Shown here piece after piece: positions 40,901 to 52,814 of a DNA stretch of 64,000 nucleotides (the first letter of the stretch is position 1; every line of letters starts with the position of its first letter). This stretch comes from Rhodamnia argentea (lineage: Eukaryota; Streptophyta; Magnoliopsida; Myrtales; Myrtaceae), in assembly GCF_020921035.1 (NCBI RefSeq), contig NC_063155.1:26157294-26221293 (forward strand), read 5' to 3'. Made by a program: the position numbers and the translations under genes. The notes beneath the pieces were generated by a model. It did not search any database. It was not told the origin of the DNA and was given only the letters and a program-made list of their open reading frames with translations.

Positions 40901-43646
40901 CAAAAAAAATCTAATCGTGAATCCCTAACAGAAGAAGAAGAAACTCACCATTGATATTTTTATACATACATGATAATTTATCATGTATATAAAAAAATAT
41001 ACATTTAATATACAACGTGTCCCAACGTGTCGAAATTCTTTATTTTTTGAAAAATTACGTGTCGGCGTGTCGTATTATGTCTTGTCGCGTGTCGGTGTTA
41101 CTTAGATTCCGCCAACCAAAAAAGCTTGCCACACTGTGCATCCAAATTACTCTACTATCTGCTATTTCACTATTATAATATTGCAACTCTTGTCTTAATC
41201 AACTAACAGATTAAAAGTAATTTTGGAAGTGATAAATAGATCAGTTTCTGGACTTGATCTCAAGATAAAGATAATGCTGACGGGGAATTTTATTTACTGC
41301 AGAGGGCCTCCCTTCCATTGGAATATCTCCCTTTTCATGCGGATGGTCGACTCGTGAAAAGAATGTAAGAGACACCTTAAGAGACTAGATTTTTTGTACC
41401 AACATATATAGAGATCACTTGACTGCTTCATGAAACCTATTCAGCATATCAGCAAACTTTTCCCTGGTTTTTTATTTATTTCTTACGAGGGGTCGTTAGT
41501 TCCTTTCTGATCCTCAGCTGTTAATGTTTTCAGATTGCCTCAGCCAATTTGTCCACAGTAACTAAGGCTCTTGATTCAGGTTTCATCCCTGTAAGTTCAC
41601 AAATTCTTGTCCTCTCGGGCGACAGATTGTTGTGGTGAATTCGTCTATGTGATTTTTCTTGTGAAGAGCAAAATATTATGTCATGATGCGGTAAAGATGT
41701 GATTTCTTCAGTTTCATCATCATCCACTTCATGTAAGAAAGTTGTTTCAGATGTCAGAATCTCTCGAGATGAGCAGTGTCATTAAAAAATAAGAACAAGC
41801 TTTCCTTTTCTTAAAACAATCCATGATAGTCACTTCCATTATTCTCACTTATGGGAAAGGAAAAGGCTCTGTTTTTAGTGGAGATTTTGACTTTTGTATG
41901 TGACTTTTCCACCAAAATGAACAACTATATTTTTTTATTTGAAAATGTTAATGGTTGTGTAGTTTGAAACCCTCGAGCTGTTTTATAATTAGAAAAAAAA
42001 ATCAAATCTAAAATTTAAAAGGAAAGTCTGTACTTCTGATAAGTCGACATTACCTTCAGCAAGGAACTGTTTAAGAAATCAAATGAAAAGACCTTTTCGT
42101 CATGAAAACATGTTTAGGATGAATTAGTCGCATTATCTTGATTTAGGGCAATTATGAAAGCAGAAGGAGTGGTAAGACTGCATCTATGTTGCATTTATGG
42201 TTTGTGCTTGACTGGGATGTAACAGCTACATTAGCATTGTTAACATCATTTTTGCTATCAAGCACTTCTTCATTGGCTATGGAAGACGTGACTAGTACGT
42301 AATTGCTTAGATATAAATGAGCTAAAACTTGTTTGTTCGGCATGCCTTCCAGGTCCTTCATGGAGATGCAGTGCTTGATGAGTTACAGGTTACTTATCTA
42401 ATCTTTAAGTTGTAATCTTGTACACCTTTCCAACTATGACTTATAATGTGGTACCATGTTCTCTATTTTATCAGGGCTGCACCATATTGAGTGGAGATGT
42501 AATCATACGTCATCTAGCAGAGCATTTGAAGCCCGATTATGTGGTTTTCCTTGTATCCACCATGCGTATTTGATAATGACTTGCATTTCTCCTTGCATAG
42601 TCTTTTGTCATCTTAAAAAAATTTGGCATTCCTATTATTAGCTCCAAACATGTGTAGAGTTAACTTTATAACTTAAAAGTTTTATCAGGTTCACTAATGT
42701 AACACAATTTGCATCATTTAAATGCCTAAGTATTTAGCAGCTGCTCAAGCTTCTAAATTCAAACTCAACGCTTGGCTGATACTGGAGGTAAACATCAACT
42801 GATTGGCTGTTGCCACCAGGCATAGAGATGAATATTGAGGCCCTAATTTCTCATTGTAAGCTCGATATCGTAAGCACGTTATCCTATTAATGTCAAGACA
42901 GATGTATTTGGGGTATATGACCGTCCTCCCACAGAACCTGATGCCGTGCTCCTAAAGGAGATTGGTGAGCATTCATTTTTGAGTCGCAGAATAACATTGG
43001 ATAGTATCATTGGATCAAGCTTCCGGAACTGCAACCTGTAACCAAGTCTTTTGAATGCAACAGCTGTGAGAGAAGATGGGAGTTGGTCTGTTGTGAAACC
43101 ACCTCTTGAGGACCGTCATGGTTAGTTGAAGAGACAATTAGGGCATAAACACATGTTCATGCTCCTTTAATGCCTGATTTCATTCTGGCAACATGAAACG
43201 TCCAGTGGGGTTTCCGCTTTATATATTTGAATGAAGCCTGTCATTATCTCTATGTTTGGGTCCTTATGAGTTGATCTTGGTTCGGTCCATGTCATAACTA
43301 ACCCTTCAACATACAATTCACTTTGTATCAATTGTTCTGAACAGTTGAATGGACAGTAGCTGCTCATGATACAACTGGGGGAATGGAAACCAAGATTTCG
43401 GAAGCTGCAATTATTGCAAAGCTTGGCATTGATGTTTACATTGTGAAGGTTACTTTTCCGAGTTCGCTCTTTTAACTTACCAGACTTTCAAGAGATCAAC
43501 AAATTTACTTTTCCGGGTTTGCTCTTTCAATTTACTTCTTCGTGGATCAGGCGGCAACGACCCACTCGGTTAGGGCATTGAGTGGGGATTTGAAAGGAAA
43601 CATACCTGACGACTGGCTTGGAACAGCCATTCGGTTTGCTGGGTAG
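37985..43646 (+). CDS. IPK: Isopentenyl phosphate kinase
   Basis: Twelve exons join in phase: 37985-38048, 38512-38742, 39005-39102, 40236-40278, 41303-41364, 41534-41590, 42353-42388, 42475-42552, 42898-42964, 43064-43120, 43345-43448 and 43551-43646, giving 330 residues, close to the plant enzyme's length. The amino-acid-kinase fold is clear: an N-terminal CIVKLGGAAVT phosphate-binding strand, VVHGAGSFGHFQASQSG near residues 94-110 with the histidine that contacts the substrate phosphate in this family, SPFSCGWSTR, LHGDAVLD, CTILSGDVIIRHLAEHLKPD, DVFGVYDRPP, and the ATP-site segment HDTTGGMETKI. The enzyme phosphorylates isopentenyl or dimethylallyl phosphate to the diphosphate, recycling monophosphates into cytosolic isoprenoid synthesis. 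Intron 8 has an unusual donor GTATCC and acceptor TCAAG. The gene is convergent with RRG. Confidence 0.94.
40620..41112. repeat. Dispersed repeat rich in 'gacacg/cgtgtc' words in IPK intron 4
   Basis: The left part contains 'ccgacatgtgaccgacatg' and 'ctgacacgtcattttgacacg', and the right part contains 'cgtgtcggcgtgtcg' and 'gtcgcgtgtcggtg', so complementary words sit at opposite ends around an AT-rich middle. This looks like a non-autonomous element with degraded inverted ends. No target duplication was established and the edges are approximate. Confidence 0.4.
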
Positions 43647-44398
43647 GCGTGGCCAACAAAGAATTGGGAGGTGGGAGGTGACATTCGTTCATTATGGGGT
43701 TGATTTTTCGGACGAAATTTTGCAATCCATCAACCAACTTAATGGACTTGGATGCATACATTAGTCAATTTTTTGCTTGATTTTATCTAGATGTGTAAGA
43801 CGAGTCTGCATCTTTTCTTCCTTCGGTGAAGACAGGAACAAGACAAGCATAGGAGCTTGGTGAGAAGAGAGCTTTTTTCCTTAAAGTTCCAGTTCTATTT
43901 GTCGAGGCAAACAGGGTCGAATATCGATAGTGTTGAAACCTCGATACATGTAAGGGTGATTAATTGCTCAACAATCAATACGGAGTTCTTCAAAGGAGCG
44001 GTCCGACTTATCGAATCGAGTAACTAGTTCAACCATCTGAACTGGACCGCCAAAATGCGGTTGAACTACAGCTGTTGGCTTTCCATGAGAGAATTTTCAA
44101 ATTAGCTGCACCATGTCAATGGCTATTGACAGAGAGCAATTGCACTAACAGACTTGCTGAGGCATATGTAAATAGATAACAGCTGAGAAGTAAAAACAAA
44201 CATATCATGAAAATTTCATCATCTTCTCTATTTGCAAAGACAGACTAGGCCATGACCTAGAAATAAATGGCATTCTCTACATATTCTTCATTTGTTGCTG
44301 GATTACTATCTAATGAATAAAGAATGATTGTGCAGCTTATCTTAATCGTTGATGTTTGACAACAACATTCGTCCAGATTCTCCCAACCGCTTGTTCGA
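43647..44398. other. Shared 3' flank of IPK and RRG
   Basis: Convergent spacer between the IPK stop codon and the RRG stop codon. It probably holds both 3'UTRs; no gene is visible. Confidence 0.5.
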
Positions 44399-47300
44399 TC
44401 ATAGAGGGACTTGAATTGAGTCTTTAAGAATCTCATAGAGCGATATGACATTCTCGATGCTTAATAGGAAAATGATGCACCACTCCAACAAATTAGACCT
44501 GTTGTTCTGTAGGACTTCGTGAAGAAAATGAATGTTGTGCTGCAATAGGGAAATTCATCACCAAATTCAGCTAAGTATCAGAAACAAATAACTAGAAGTA
44601 GGCATGGAAAAATCCAATCTTTATCTAGTTGTTTCTTCTGCTCTAAGTGACTGCAAGCATAATGAATGTAAGCTCTCTCCAAAGCAATTTCCTAAGTCCT
44701 TGAAGTACGGCAAGATCTCATATGGGCAGTACACTGAGAATCCTTAAGAAAGGATGAAAGGATGAAAGCATGGAGGAAGAGATAATACCTCCACAAATTT
44801 TAGCTTGAAATTCAAATTACCAAAGCGTTGTGTGACCTCATACTCCTCCCTCAGGTACTCATATATTTGAGCATATTTTGCTTCCCTCCAAGCAATTTCT
44901 GATCTGCATATGATGAGAAAATGAATATTGCTAGCCAACCCTAGAGTTCTGAAGGGGAAAAAAAAATCAAGGCAAAGGGTTGTTCTCAATGATCAACTTA
45001 ATTACAGCATGTAGAGATCTTAAATTTCCTAACACGTACAGGCACACAGACCCACAGAAACTTGGAAAGAGAACCACAAAGAAGAGTGACTTGAAAATCT
45101 CTTCTCCTAGACAAGCCTGTTCTATAGAATTCTAAATAATATAGTTTGACCATATCACCTAGTTATTCTCGCATACTTAACAGAACGTCAAAGCATCTTG
45201 ATGGCATCTGACACTCGATGAGCTAATATAGATTTTTACCTCTCAAAAAGACCAACTTTGAGAATTACATCGGCTAGATTTGAATTAGCCTTCCCAACAA
45301 GTTGAAGGAGCTTCTTCCTATCCATTGTAAAGGTTCCTGTGGTCTCCATCTTCCGATTGATATAGGCAAACTCCTCAACCATGCCATCAATCTGAACCAG
45401 AGAATTATGTGTTTAACCTTGTATATTAACTGCCTCGATGAAGTTTTACTGAGAAAAACCAACCATAATAGAAGTGGGCAACAAGTGAATCCCACAAATA
45501 GATGCAGGTGAGAAACTACCATTCCTCTACACAATTTATATGCCATAATCTTGTAACTTGCACGGATAAAATGAGCCATGCAGCAGCTAAAGAAGCCAGA
45601 CTGCCTTTGGCAAACAAGCAGAACAATGTTCTCAGGATGAGTCCTCATAAAGCTCAGACAAAGACTTACCTGTGAAACAAAATAATCCAAAGCAATACTT
45701 TGACCAAGAACGCTTCCAATAATTCGGATACCATCGATATCCAAGACTTTGAGAACAATATAATCAGGACCCCCCTCCATGTCCCCGTCTAACAGCGGCT
45801 GCTCCTTCACCACATAATCTGGAAAGAAAATTTGACAATTCGAAGGAAGATCAATCGCATGAATGAGCATAATTCTAGCATCTACCCCTAGATCATGATG
45901 AATAGTGACAAAAACCTGCCTAACAACATTACATGTGTGAAGGTAATGGGCAATTTCAAAACATTTGACCGTGTAACCATAAAACATTTCTCCTGTATTT
46001 AGATTTTCTGTGAGGCCCTAGGAAACTAGATGTCAGGGCTACAAAATATCCTTCTACATCAATATATAATTCAGCCCTCTTACCTTCCTTCTCATAGCCC
46101 TGTGGGTCTTGTGTCATCGGTCCTTGTCCCAGTGGCTGAGGAAACATGGAGATAAAAAAAGATTTCCCGAAGCTTTGCACTTAGGTATTTCCATTCCAGG
46201 TATGAGAGCAGGTTGTGAGCAAGGAAGCCGTGAGTTGGGCATGTATGGTCAAGGGTGGTGAGTCATTACGGTTAGAGTAATTAAATATTAAACCACGCCT
46301 TCATCCAAAAGCTTAAGCTTTTAGAATAGTTGGCAAGTGGTCCCATGAAATCTCACATGGTATTAGGGTAGAAGGTCTTGAGTTCAAGTCTTTCCAGGCC
46401 CCTATTTATCTTCCAATGATATATTTCCACGCTTAGTACTAGGCAAAAAAAACCAGACCGAGTATGAGGGGGAGTGTTAGAGTAATCAAATATTAAACCA
46501 CCTTCATCCAAAAGCTTAAGCTTTTAGAACAGCTGGCAAATGGTCCTACAAAATCTCAATTGCGAAAAGCCAGAAGGATTCCTAGTAATACAAATTCCTC
46601 TTCATTATGTTGTGACCAGCGAAGGAACTGCCTAAGCTCCAAAAAGACGAAAACTAAGTGATACAGGTTTTTTTTTTTTTTTTTTTTGGTAAGGGAAGTG
46701 ATACAGGTTTTGTAATCTTCTAAGATGTAAATGGGTAAGAGCTCCTTCGACCGATTCAAGTGATTCAGTCAGTAGGAAAGTCAGATGCCTCTCCTGCGAA
46801 ACTGGCATTGCTGGCCAGCAGCCAAACCAGGAGGCAATGATTCCCAATGGAAATGAGATATAAGAGAGAGGGAGAAGCCACTCACGGCACACTTACTATA
46901 TTCAGCTATTAACAGTTCTCATTTCATTTACACGCAAATTTCAAGTGGCCATGAAAAGTTGGAAACTGAATCAACCACTGGAACCGAATTATCTAATAAA
47001 GATATTCTAGAAGCTTAAGTAGCTTTTCCAAGCACATAGTTATGTGCATGCTGAGAGAAAATACATCACAGAGCATGAGTAGAAACAGTTCATTTCACCA
47101 GGTTAAAATATCCTGAAATACAAATTATCAACAAGAAGACTTACCATCTTTGCATCTCTGTGGAAGCAATCCACTGGCATGCCTTCTTACTATTTTCAGA
47201 TAAGTTTCAATTTCGTCATCCTCAATGTTGAACAGAATGACAGATCCATATTGACATACGACCATGTAGTGGCAGTGACTTGCTCTCTCTTTGGCTCCAA

Positions 47301-48940
47301 GACCCTAAAAATGTCATCTTGTTATCATCATCATCACAGAAAAGATGAGCAAAATCATGAACTAAGAAAAAAAAATAAAAAAAATAAAAAATTTATATCA
47401 ATCTATTATGTAGTTCGTGTTGATATGTAATGCCAAAAAGGCCATAATGTTGCGATTTATGTTGCAGTGCCCTGATCAACAGAAACCACTCATCCATCCA
47501 TGAATTAGAAGACAACAGTAAGCCTTATCATCATTATGAGCTTGCAGAAGTGAAATCAAGTTCTGCACTTTTAGAAAGAAAAAAAAAAGGCAGTTAATAA
47601 ACTAACACTAAGATGATGTGCAAAGTCCTGGCAAAGCCCAAGTTATTTTTTTGCCAGCTTAAACAAGTGTACTTAACTGTGAAACATCCAAATAATGCAA
47701 ATCCCATGACAACACATCAGAGCGAAGTGACTTGTCTAAGAATTATAATCACAAAGTGAGATGCTGACTGTCACACCCCAACTCTACAACTATAGGGGAC
47801 ATTACACGGCTGTCCTCGGAAGAACGTGGCCGCAAACACACAACCAAACCTAGGCTGTTAACAACATATGAATCTATCTACATATCTAATAAAACAGCAA
47901 CGTGGTAATAGGATCAGAATTCTAAAGTCCACCAACAAAAAATATATACATCTCCAAACCAACAAAGCAAACCCAACAAAGACTGTTTCAGACATAAAAT
48001 ACAACTATCTCAACTCATACAATTCATCTCATTTCTTTTTCAGGTTCTTTAGCTAGAGGCAGCTAGCAATGTTGGCGAGGTATTTTTGGGAGCTAAACTT
48101 TGATGCAATATAAAGATGGCTATTTATTTTGTTGAGAGGTTAATGTTGGTTACATGTTTGAGACTGCGTCCCTCAAGTAGGAAAACGGCCTTGTCATGTC
48201 TCCTATGCTTATAGAGTTGCGGTGTGACACTGACAACCCAGCAATAATATACGGACTGCCTTGTATCAAGTTGACTATGATCACCAACAATTACACGTCA
48301 CAAAACTCCAGATATCATGTAAAGTCCAACCAAGAAAGTAAATGAGCTATCTTACTCTAATGTCTGAAGGGAGAGCAGAATATTTGAGGGCAATGTAATT
48401 GGAGGAGCGAGAGGTGGCGGGGAGAACATTGCCTAAGTTCTCTGCTTGCAGGCTCTTCAAATCGATACTGCCAAAACCATGGATCTGAGAAAACCACCAG
48501 CAACCACGCAAGAAAGCAAGAACTGAACTAAACACAGTGGCCTCATCAATGGAAATAACAACCCAAAACAACCTAGCCACGAATCGACACTCCCAAAGAA
48601 AGAACAAGGGTCGAGCTTAAACAGACCTGGTGGAAAGAAAGTAGGACTTGATGGGAATGTTGTCCGATTCATCCGCGTCCTTGATCGGCGACAAGCAGGG
48701 GCGACCCGAGTCCTGAAGCCGAGGGCCCAGTTCGTCGCCGTCGAAGTAGGCCCTAGCCGCAACGGCAGAGAGAGGCCTGGCCAAGATTGAGCTAGCGAAG
48801 ATCGAGAGGCGCGACGGAGCTGGACCTGGAGGTGGAGGGAGAGGAAGATGACGAGAAGAGACGGCGGAGAAGAAGCGGGGCTTAGGGGATGAATTAGCGA
48901 CGCGGGCGAGGAGATGAGAAGCGGCTCTCCATCTCCCCAT
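44399..48940 (-). CDS. RRG: DUF155 protein RETARDED ROOT GROWTH, mitochondrial
   Basis: Seven exons on the minus strand join in phase: 48940-48627, 48467-48356, 47304-47145, 45818-45670, 45391-45240, 44903-44789 and 44539-44399, giving about 380 residues, near the family's usual length. The N-terminus (MGRWRAASHLLARVANSS) is rich in Arg, Ser and Ala without acids, as in a mitochondrial presequence. The DUF155 (RMD1/YagE-type) domain follows from about residue 140: VVCQYGSVILFN, DYIVLKVLDIDGIRIIGSVLG, DRKKLLQLVGKANSNLADVIL, the WREAKYAQIYEYLREEYEV helix, and a C-terminal LHEVLQNNRSNLLEWCIIFLLSIE membrane-like segment. In yeast the relative RMD1 and in Arabidopsis RRG are mitochondrial; RRG loss reduces root meristem cell division. 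The biochemical role is unknown. The gene is head-to-head with MinE; a TRIM element sits in its third intron. Confidence 0.9.
46270..46560 (+). mobile_element. TRIM (terminal-repeat retrotransposon in miniature) in RRG intron 3
   Basis: Two direct repeats of about 87 bases (46270-46357 and 46475-46560) share 'ttagagtaat', 'aaatattaaacca' and 'aaaagcttaagctttt'. Directly after the first repeat is TGGTATTAGGGT (46358-46369), a decayed form of the initiator-Met primer-binding site TGGTATCAGAGC. Directly before the second is a polypurine tract GAGGGGGAG (about 46466-46474), followed by the TG that opens the repeat. The 117-base interior codes for nothing. This is the layout of a TRIM element, an LTR retroelement reduced to its cis signals. 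The orientation is opposite to the host gene. No flanking duplication remains, so it is old. Confidence 0.75.
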
Positions 48941-50292
48941 TCACGGATTCGGAGGCGAACCCGATAGAGTGTTGTCCTCGTCTTAGTTCCTTCTTCGTGC
49001 CAAGGTTGGTTCTCGTTCGGTTTTTCTGCTTCTGCTGTTTTATGTTTGGCTTAGCCGACCAGTTTCCCCCCCACGTTTCAGCGTCCGGGACTCCGCACCG
49101 AACAAAGAAGGAAAGTTATTTTTCGTCTTTTCCTGGACCAGAAAAGGTTATTTCATCGACTTTATATTAATGTGACAGTCATATGTTACGGAGCATGCTA
49201 ATTACAAGTGAGAGTGGACCCGGGCACTGGGGTCCCGCGTTCGGTCTTTGTGGACCTGGACCCGAGTGCCGGGGATCCGAGCATGGACATCGGGGCCTTG
49301 AGCCCGACCGAGCTGGGGCGCAAGGAAGCCATGCGCGGGCACCAAGTTCTTCTTTTCGACTTTTGTGGACTCAGGATCGTCCCTGTTTCCTAAGCTGTCC
49401 GTGCGCGAGAGTGCTCTGTTGCTTGTCTTGTGCTGATACAAATAAGGAGGAGAGGCCCTGCTTTCTACATGAACCGCCAACATGGCCCCTAAAAGAATTT
49501 TAAGAGTACTCGTGCAAATCCTAGACTCCCCTAGAAACTTAGGGCGTGCTCGATCATCTGGGCCACCTCCTCGGCCCACTATCATGTCTTGAAAACCGCC
49601 CGTCAATGGCTATGGCTTGTCTGCGGGACTTCGTCTCCACTCCAATCTTCTTTACCTCTAGCTCTAGTCAATCATCTCTCTCGCTCAGGCACAGATAGGT
49701 ATGCGGCATTCACGCTCAACAAGAAGATTGAGCTCTACGCCGTCACGCTGCTTGCCGTTGATGGGTTCCTCAACATCCGAAACACATTAGGAGATTAGGT
49801 TCCGTTCATTTCGTGAATAAATTAATGATCCGGAAAGCATTTTTCTATAAATGATCCTTTATATCGTTTACGAAAATATTTAGACATAGATTGTTGTCCA
49901 TAATAAAATGAATTTTCTTTGACTGATTATTTCAAACGATACAAGTGATCGCTTTCATAAATATATTTTTTAAATTTTTCGCAAAACATACGAACCTCAC
50001 GCTACCATAATCGAACCGAATCATAAAATACCCTACTCGGTACTCATAATGGCAGACGAGACAGAACTACGTTGCGAGGGAGCCATGGGCCGGGCCAGTC
50101 GGCTCCATGGGCTTGAATTGGGCCTGAAGAAGTAACCACGTTACCCAGCCAGCACTGACATCATACCGAGCCGACGACGTTTCAACTTTCAAGTGAGCTC
50201 GTCGTTACGTCCCCGAAGAGCTTGGAAGTGAACTAGCGAAGCAAAAACCGAAGGAGAAGAAGAAGAAAGAGGAAGAGAAGCGAGTCGAGAAA
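48941..50292. other. Divergent intergenic region between RRG and MinE
   Basis: This 1.35-kb segment should contain both promoters. It includes a GC-rich stretch at 49200-49450, where open frames appear on both strands by chance, a Tourist-like MITE at 49798-49996, and a purine-rich leader (about 50245-50290) just before the MinE ATG. No further gene is supported. Confidence 0.5.
49798..49996. mobile_element. Tourist-like MITE (copy 2), in the RRG-MinE spacer
   Basis: A 199-base AT-rich element has the left end GGTTCCGTTCATTTCGTGAA, and the right end read backwards starts GGTTCGTATGTTTTGCGAA. It is flanked by TTA on the left and TCA on the right, a slightly decayed 3-bp TTA duplication. Its ends and interior words ('tttagacata', 'cgaaaaata') resemble copy 1 at 17389-17631. 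It lies about 300 bases upstream of the MinE start codon. Confidence 0.7.
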
Positions 50293-52814
50293 ATGGCGAT
50301 TGCTGGGGATCTGAAGGTCTCTGCCACTCTCGGCTCTTACCATGCCCACCCTGTTCGAACCTCTTTGGCCCTCTCGACCTCAAGGGTACTTTCTTTGTCT
50401 TTCCGTACAGCCCGTTTCAGCTCTTTTCCGCCAAACGTCGAGCTGAAATTTCATGCATTTCTCGTCGCGAGTTCCGTCTCTGCAATGAATTGAGTTCGCA
50501 GCGCTGCGATGTGTTTAACGGGTGCTAGAATTGATTTGGGTGAGCGATGATGCAATTGGCGAAATGGGCAACTGAGAATCCGCCACCCATTTCGAGGGTT
50601 TTGGCTGTAGCTGTGCGGAAAGCTGCTACTGATTTATTCGGTCTCTTTTTCCTTCCTTCTAATTGTCATTGTGTAAGCTCAGTCGTCAAATAGAGCGGTG
50701 TGGTTTGATATCCGAACTGTATGATTGGTAGCTGTTGATGTCTCCGAAAAGTCTTGTATGAACTTTTCGATGTCGTGATCGTATACTTGTCTCGAATTGA
50801 TTCAGAGATCCATGCTTTTAGGATTGTGAATTGGGGTCGTTAGCAGTTTAGGTTTATTGGGGGCACACGCCTGTTTTCATGGTTTCAATTTGTTAGAAAC
50901 CACTGTCTCTTTTTGCCTGATTATAGCTGAGTAGCTAAATTTCAAGAGGTTTTTGTAGTCTGTAGGGTCACTCCGTTCCTCTGTTAATCAGATTGCATAC
51001 TCTCGTGGCCAAACTGTCTTCGAGAATAGACTCTCATCTCCTCTTAAGTACGGTTTTTGTTTTGTAGAATTTGGGGACTTCACTTAATTATATCATCCTT
51101 CCTGACTCCTCGTGTCAATCTTCTGTGTGAACCTTGGTTTTTCCCTTGTTTGTGGATGTCAATTGACCACATTTGTGGACTAGGTGTTCCTTTGCTCTTC
51201 TCCTTTTTATTGCATTGATTAATCTTTGATTTCCTTGTTGCATGTCTCACCTTTTGGATCTTTCGTAAGTTTACCCTTTTTTTACCTTGATTGACACGTG
51301 TGAATATTTCAGTAGAAGTAAATTATCCCTGTGTCAAGGCCAGCTAGTAAGCATGCTATTGACTTCTCTTTGTCACCCTCTTTCTGTTAGTTAGATACGT
51401 TGACTGGCGGTACATGCATGATTTGTGCATGTTATTTCGCTGAGGATAACATTATCGTAATTTTTGCCTCTTCTGTGGATGATAATCAGTTGGCTGTGTA
51501 GCTATTGGTAGTGGGGACAGGATGGTTTAGGGGTGGTGTCGATGACTAATTGTGCCTTTCTGTCAATTGATTGTGTAAAGAAGGGAATAAATGAGTCTTT
51601 TACTAGTACCTGGTGCTACTTGTTTTCCCCACTTGGTAATAGTTATAAGTCCCATGGTGCAGAGTAGAGCCAATGTATAGATGCCTTTATATAAGTTATC
51701 GGTGATATGCTTTAGACTTCCGGGGGAAATATGAATACAGGATCTTGAGAAATTAATTGCATTATTTAGTTTTACAATTTGAGGTACTTGAGGTCAGAGG
51801 ACCTCTTCTCTTCTTTCAGTTAAGTTCAAGTTTCTATCAAATAGCTTATCAATGTTTTCTGACACATAACGTATCTTTACTTATTGGGCTTCCTCAATTT
51901 GTACGCAGTGGCCCCCTTTCTATGAGAATGACATCTTCCTAGTCCTTACAGAACAAACTTAAACAGTTCACTACATAATGTGAGAATGAAGCCTCAAAGA
52001 AGAAGCACTAGATGTTCTGTCTAATGTTTAAAGCACGTAAATATATTTCATACAGGATAGCATGTAATTACCCTTTACTTTTTATTGAAATCTTTTGTAA
52101 AGTTGAAGATACAGCTCCAGATTTGTTTTCTGAGGGATTGAGGATCTGCAATTGTCTCCGAAAAACTGAAATGTTAAACTCAATCTTTTGTTAGCTTTTC
52201 AGGTAAAGTTTTCTGGTTCCTTGAATGGAGGATCTGACATTCGTGAGAATTCACCTAAGTGGCCCTGCATAGTGCTAGAGAGTAGCAATATGCATCGTCC
52301 GTCAAAACGGCTATCTGGTTTTACAGGAGATTATCAGCTGTGTCCAAGTTCTTTTAGCCAAGAATCTGAGAATTTTCTTCTGAATGCCATTAACATGAGC
52401 TTCTTTGAGCGTTTAAACTTAGCTTGGAAGATAATATTTCCTTCTCGGATGACTAGAAAGAGTTCCAATGCAAGGGTTGCCAAGCAGCGACTCAAGATGA
52501 TTCTCTTCTCCGATAGATGTGCGGTTAGCGACGAAGCAAAGCAGAAAATTGTTGCAAACATTGTTCACGCTCTATCAGACTTCGTGGAAATCGAGTCACA
52601 GGATAAAGTCCAGCTAACTGTATCTACTGATGCGGACCTTGGAACTGTATATTCTGTCACAGTACCTGTGAGAAGGGTGAAGCCAGAATATCTAGACGAG
52701 GATGAAGTTGGAGCAATAACGAATATCGAGTACAAAGACACCGGGGAGAGGTCTGGTTCAGTGGATGTCAGATTTGATTTCTTTATTCCAGACGAAAATG
52801 CCCCGCGATTCTGA
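50293..52814 (+). CDS. MINE1: Chloroplast division-site factor MinE
   Basis: Two exons, 50293-50385 and 52203-52814, are separated by a 1.8-kb intron and encode about 234 residues. The first about 85 residues are Ser-rich and unlike bacterial MinE, as expected for a plastid transit peptide. The MinE core begins near NAINMSFFERLNLAWKIIF and includes SSNARVAKQRLKMILFSDR (the membrane and MinD-contact region), KIVANIVHALSDFVEIESQDKVQL and the plant extension VPVRRVKPEYLDEDEVGAI, ending in VDVRFDFFIPDENAPRF. In plants MinE works with MinD in the stroma to place the FtsZ ring at mid-plastid; altered dosage gives abnormal plastid size and number. The ATG at 50293 follows a purine-rich leader and no upstream in-frame ATG is seen. 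The gene is divergent from RRG and convergent with the DUF538 gene. Confidence 0.95.

Noticed and set aside
49183-49606. Overlapping frames on both strands in the RRG-MinE spacer
   Set aside because: GC-rich non-coding stretch; no domain on either strand.
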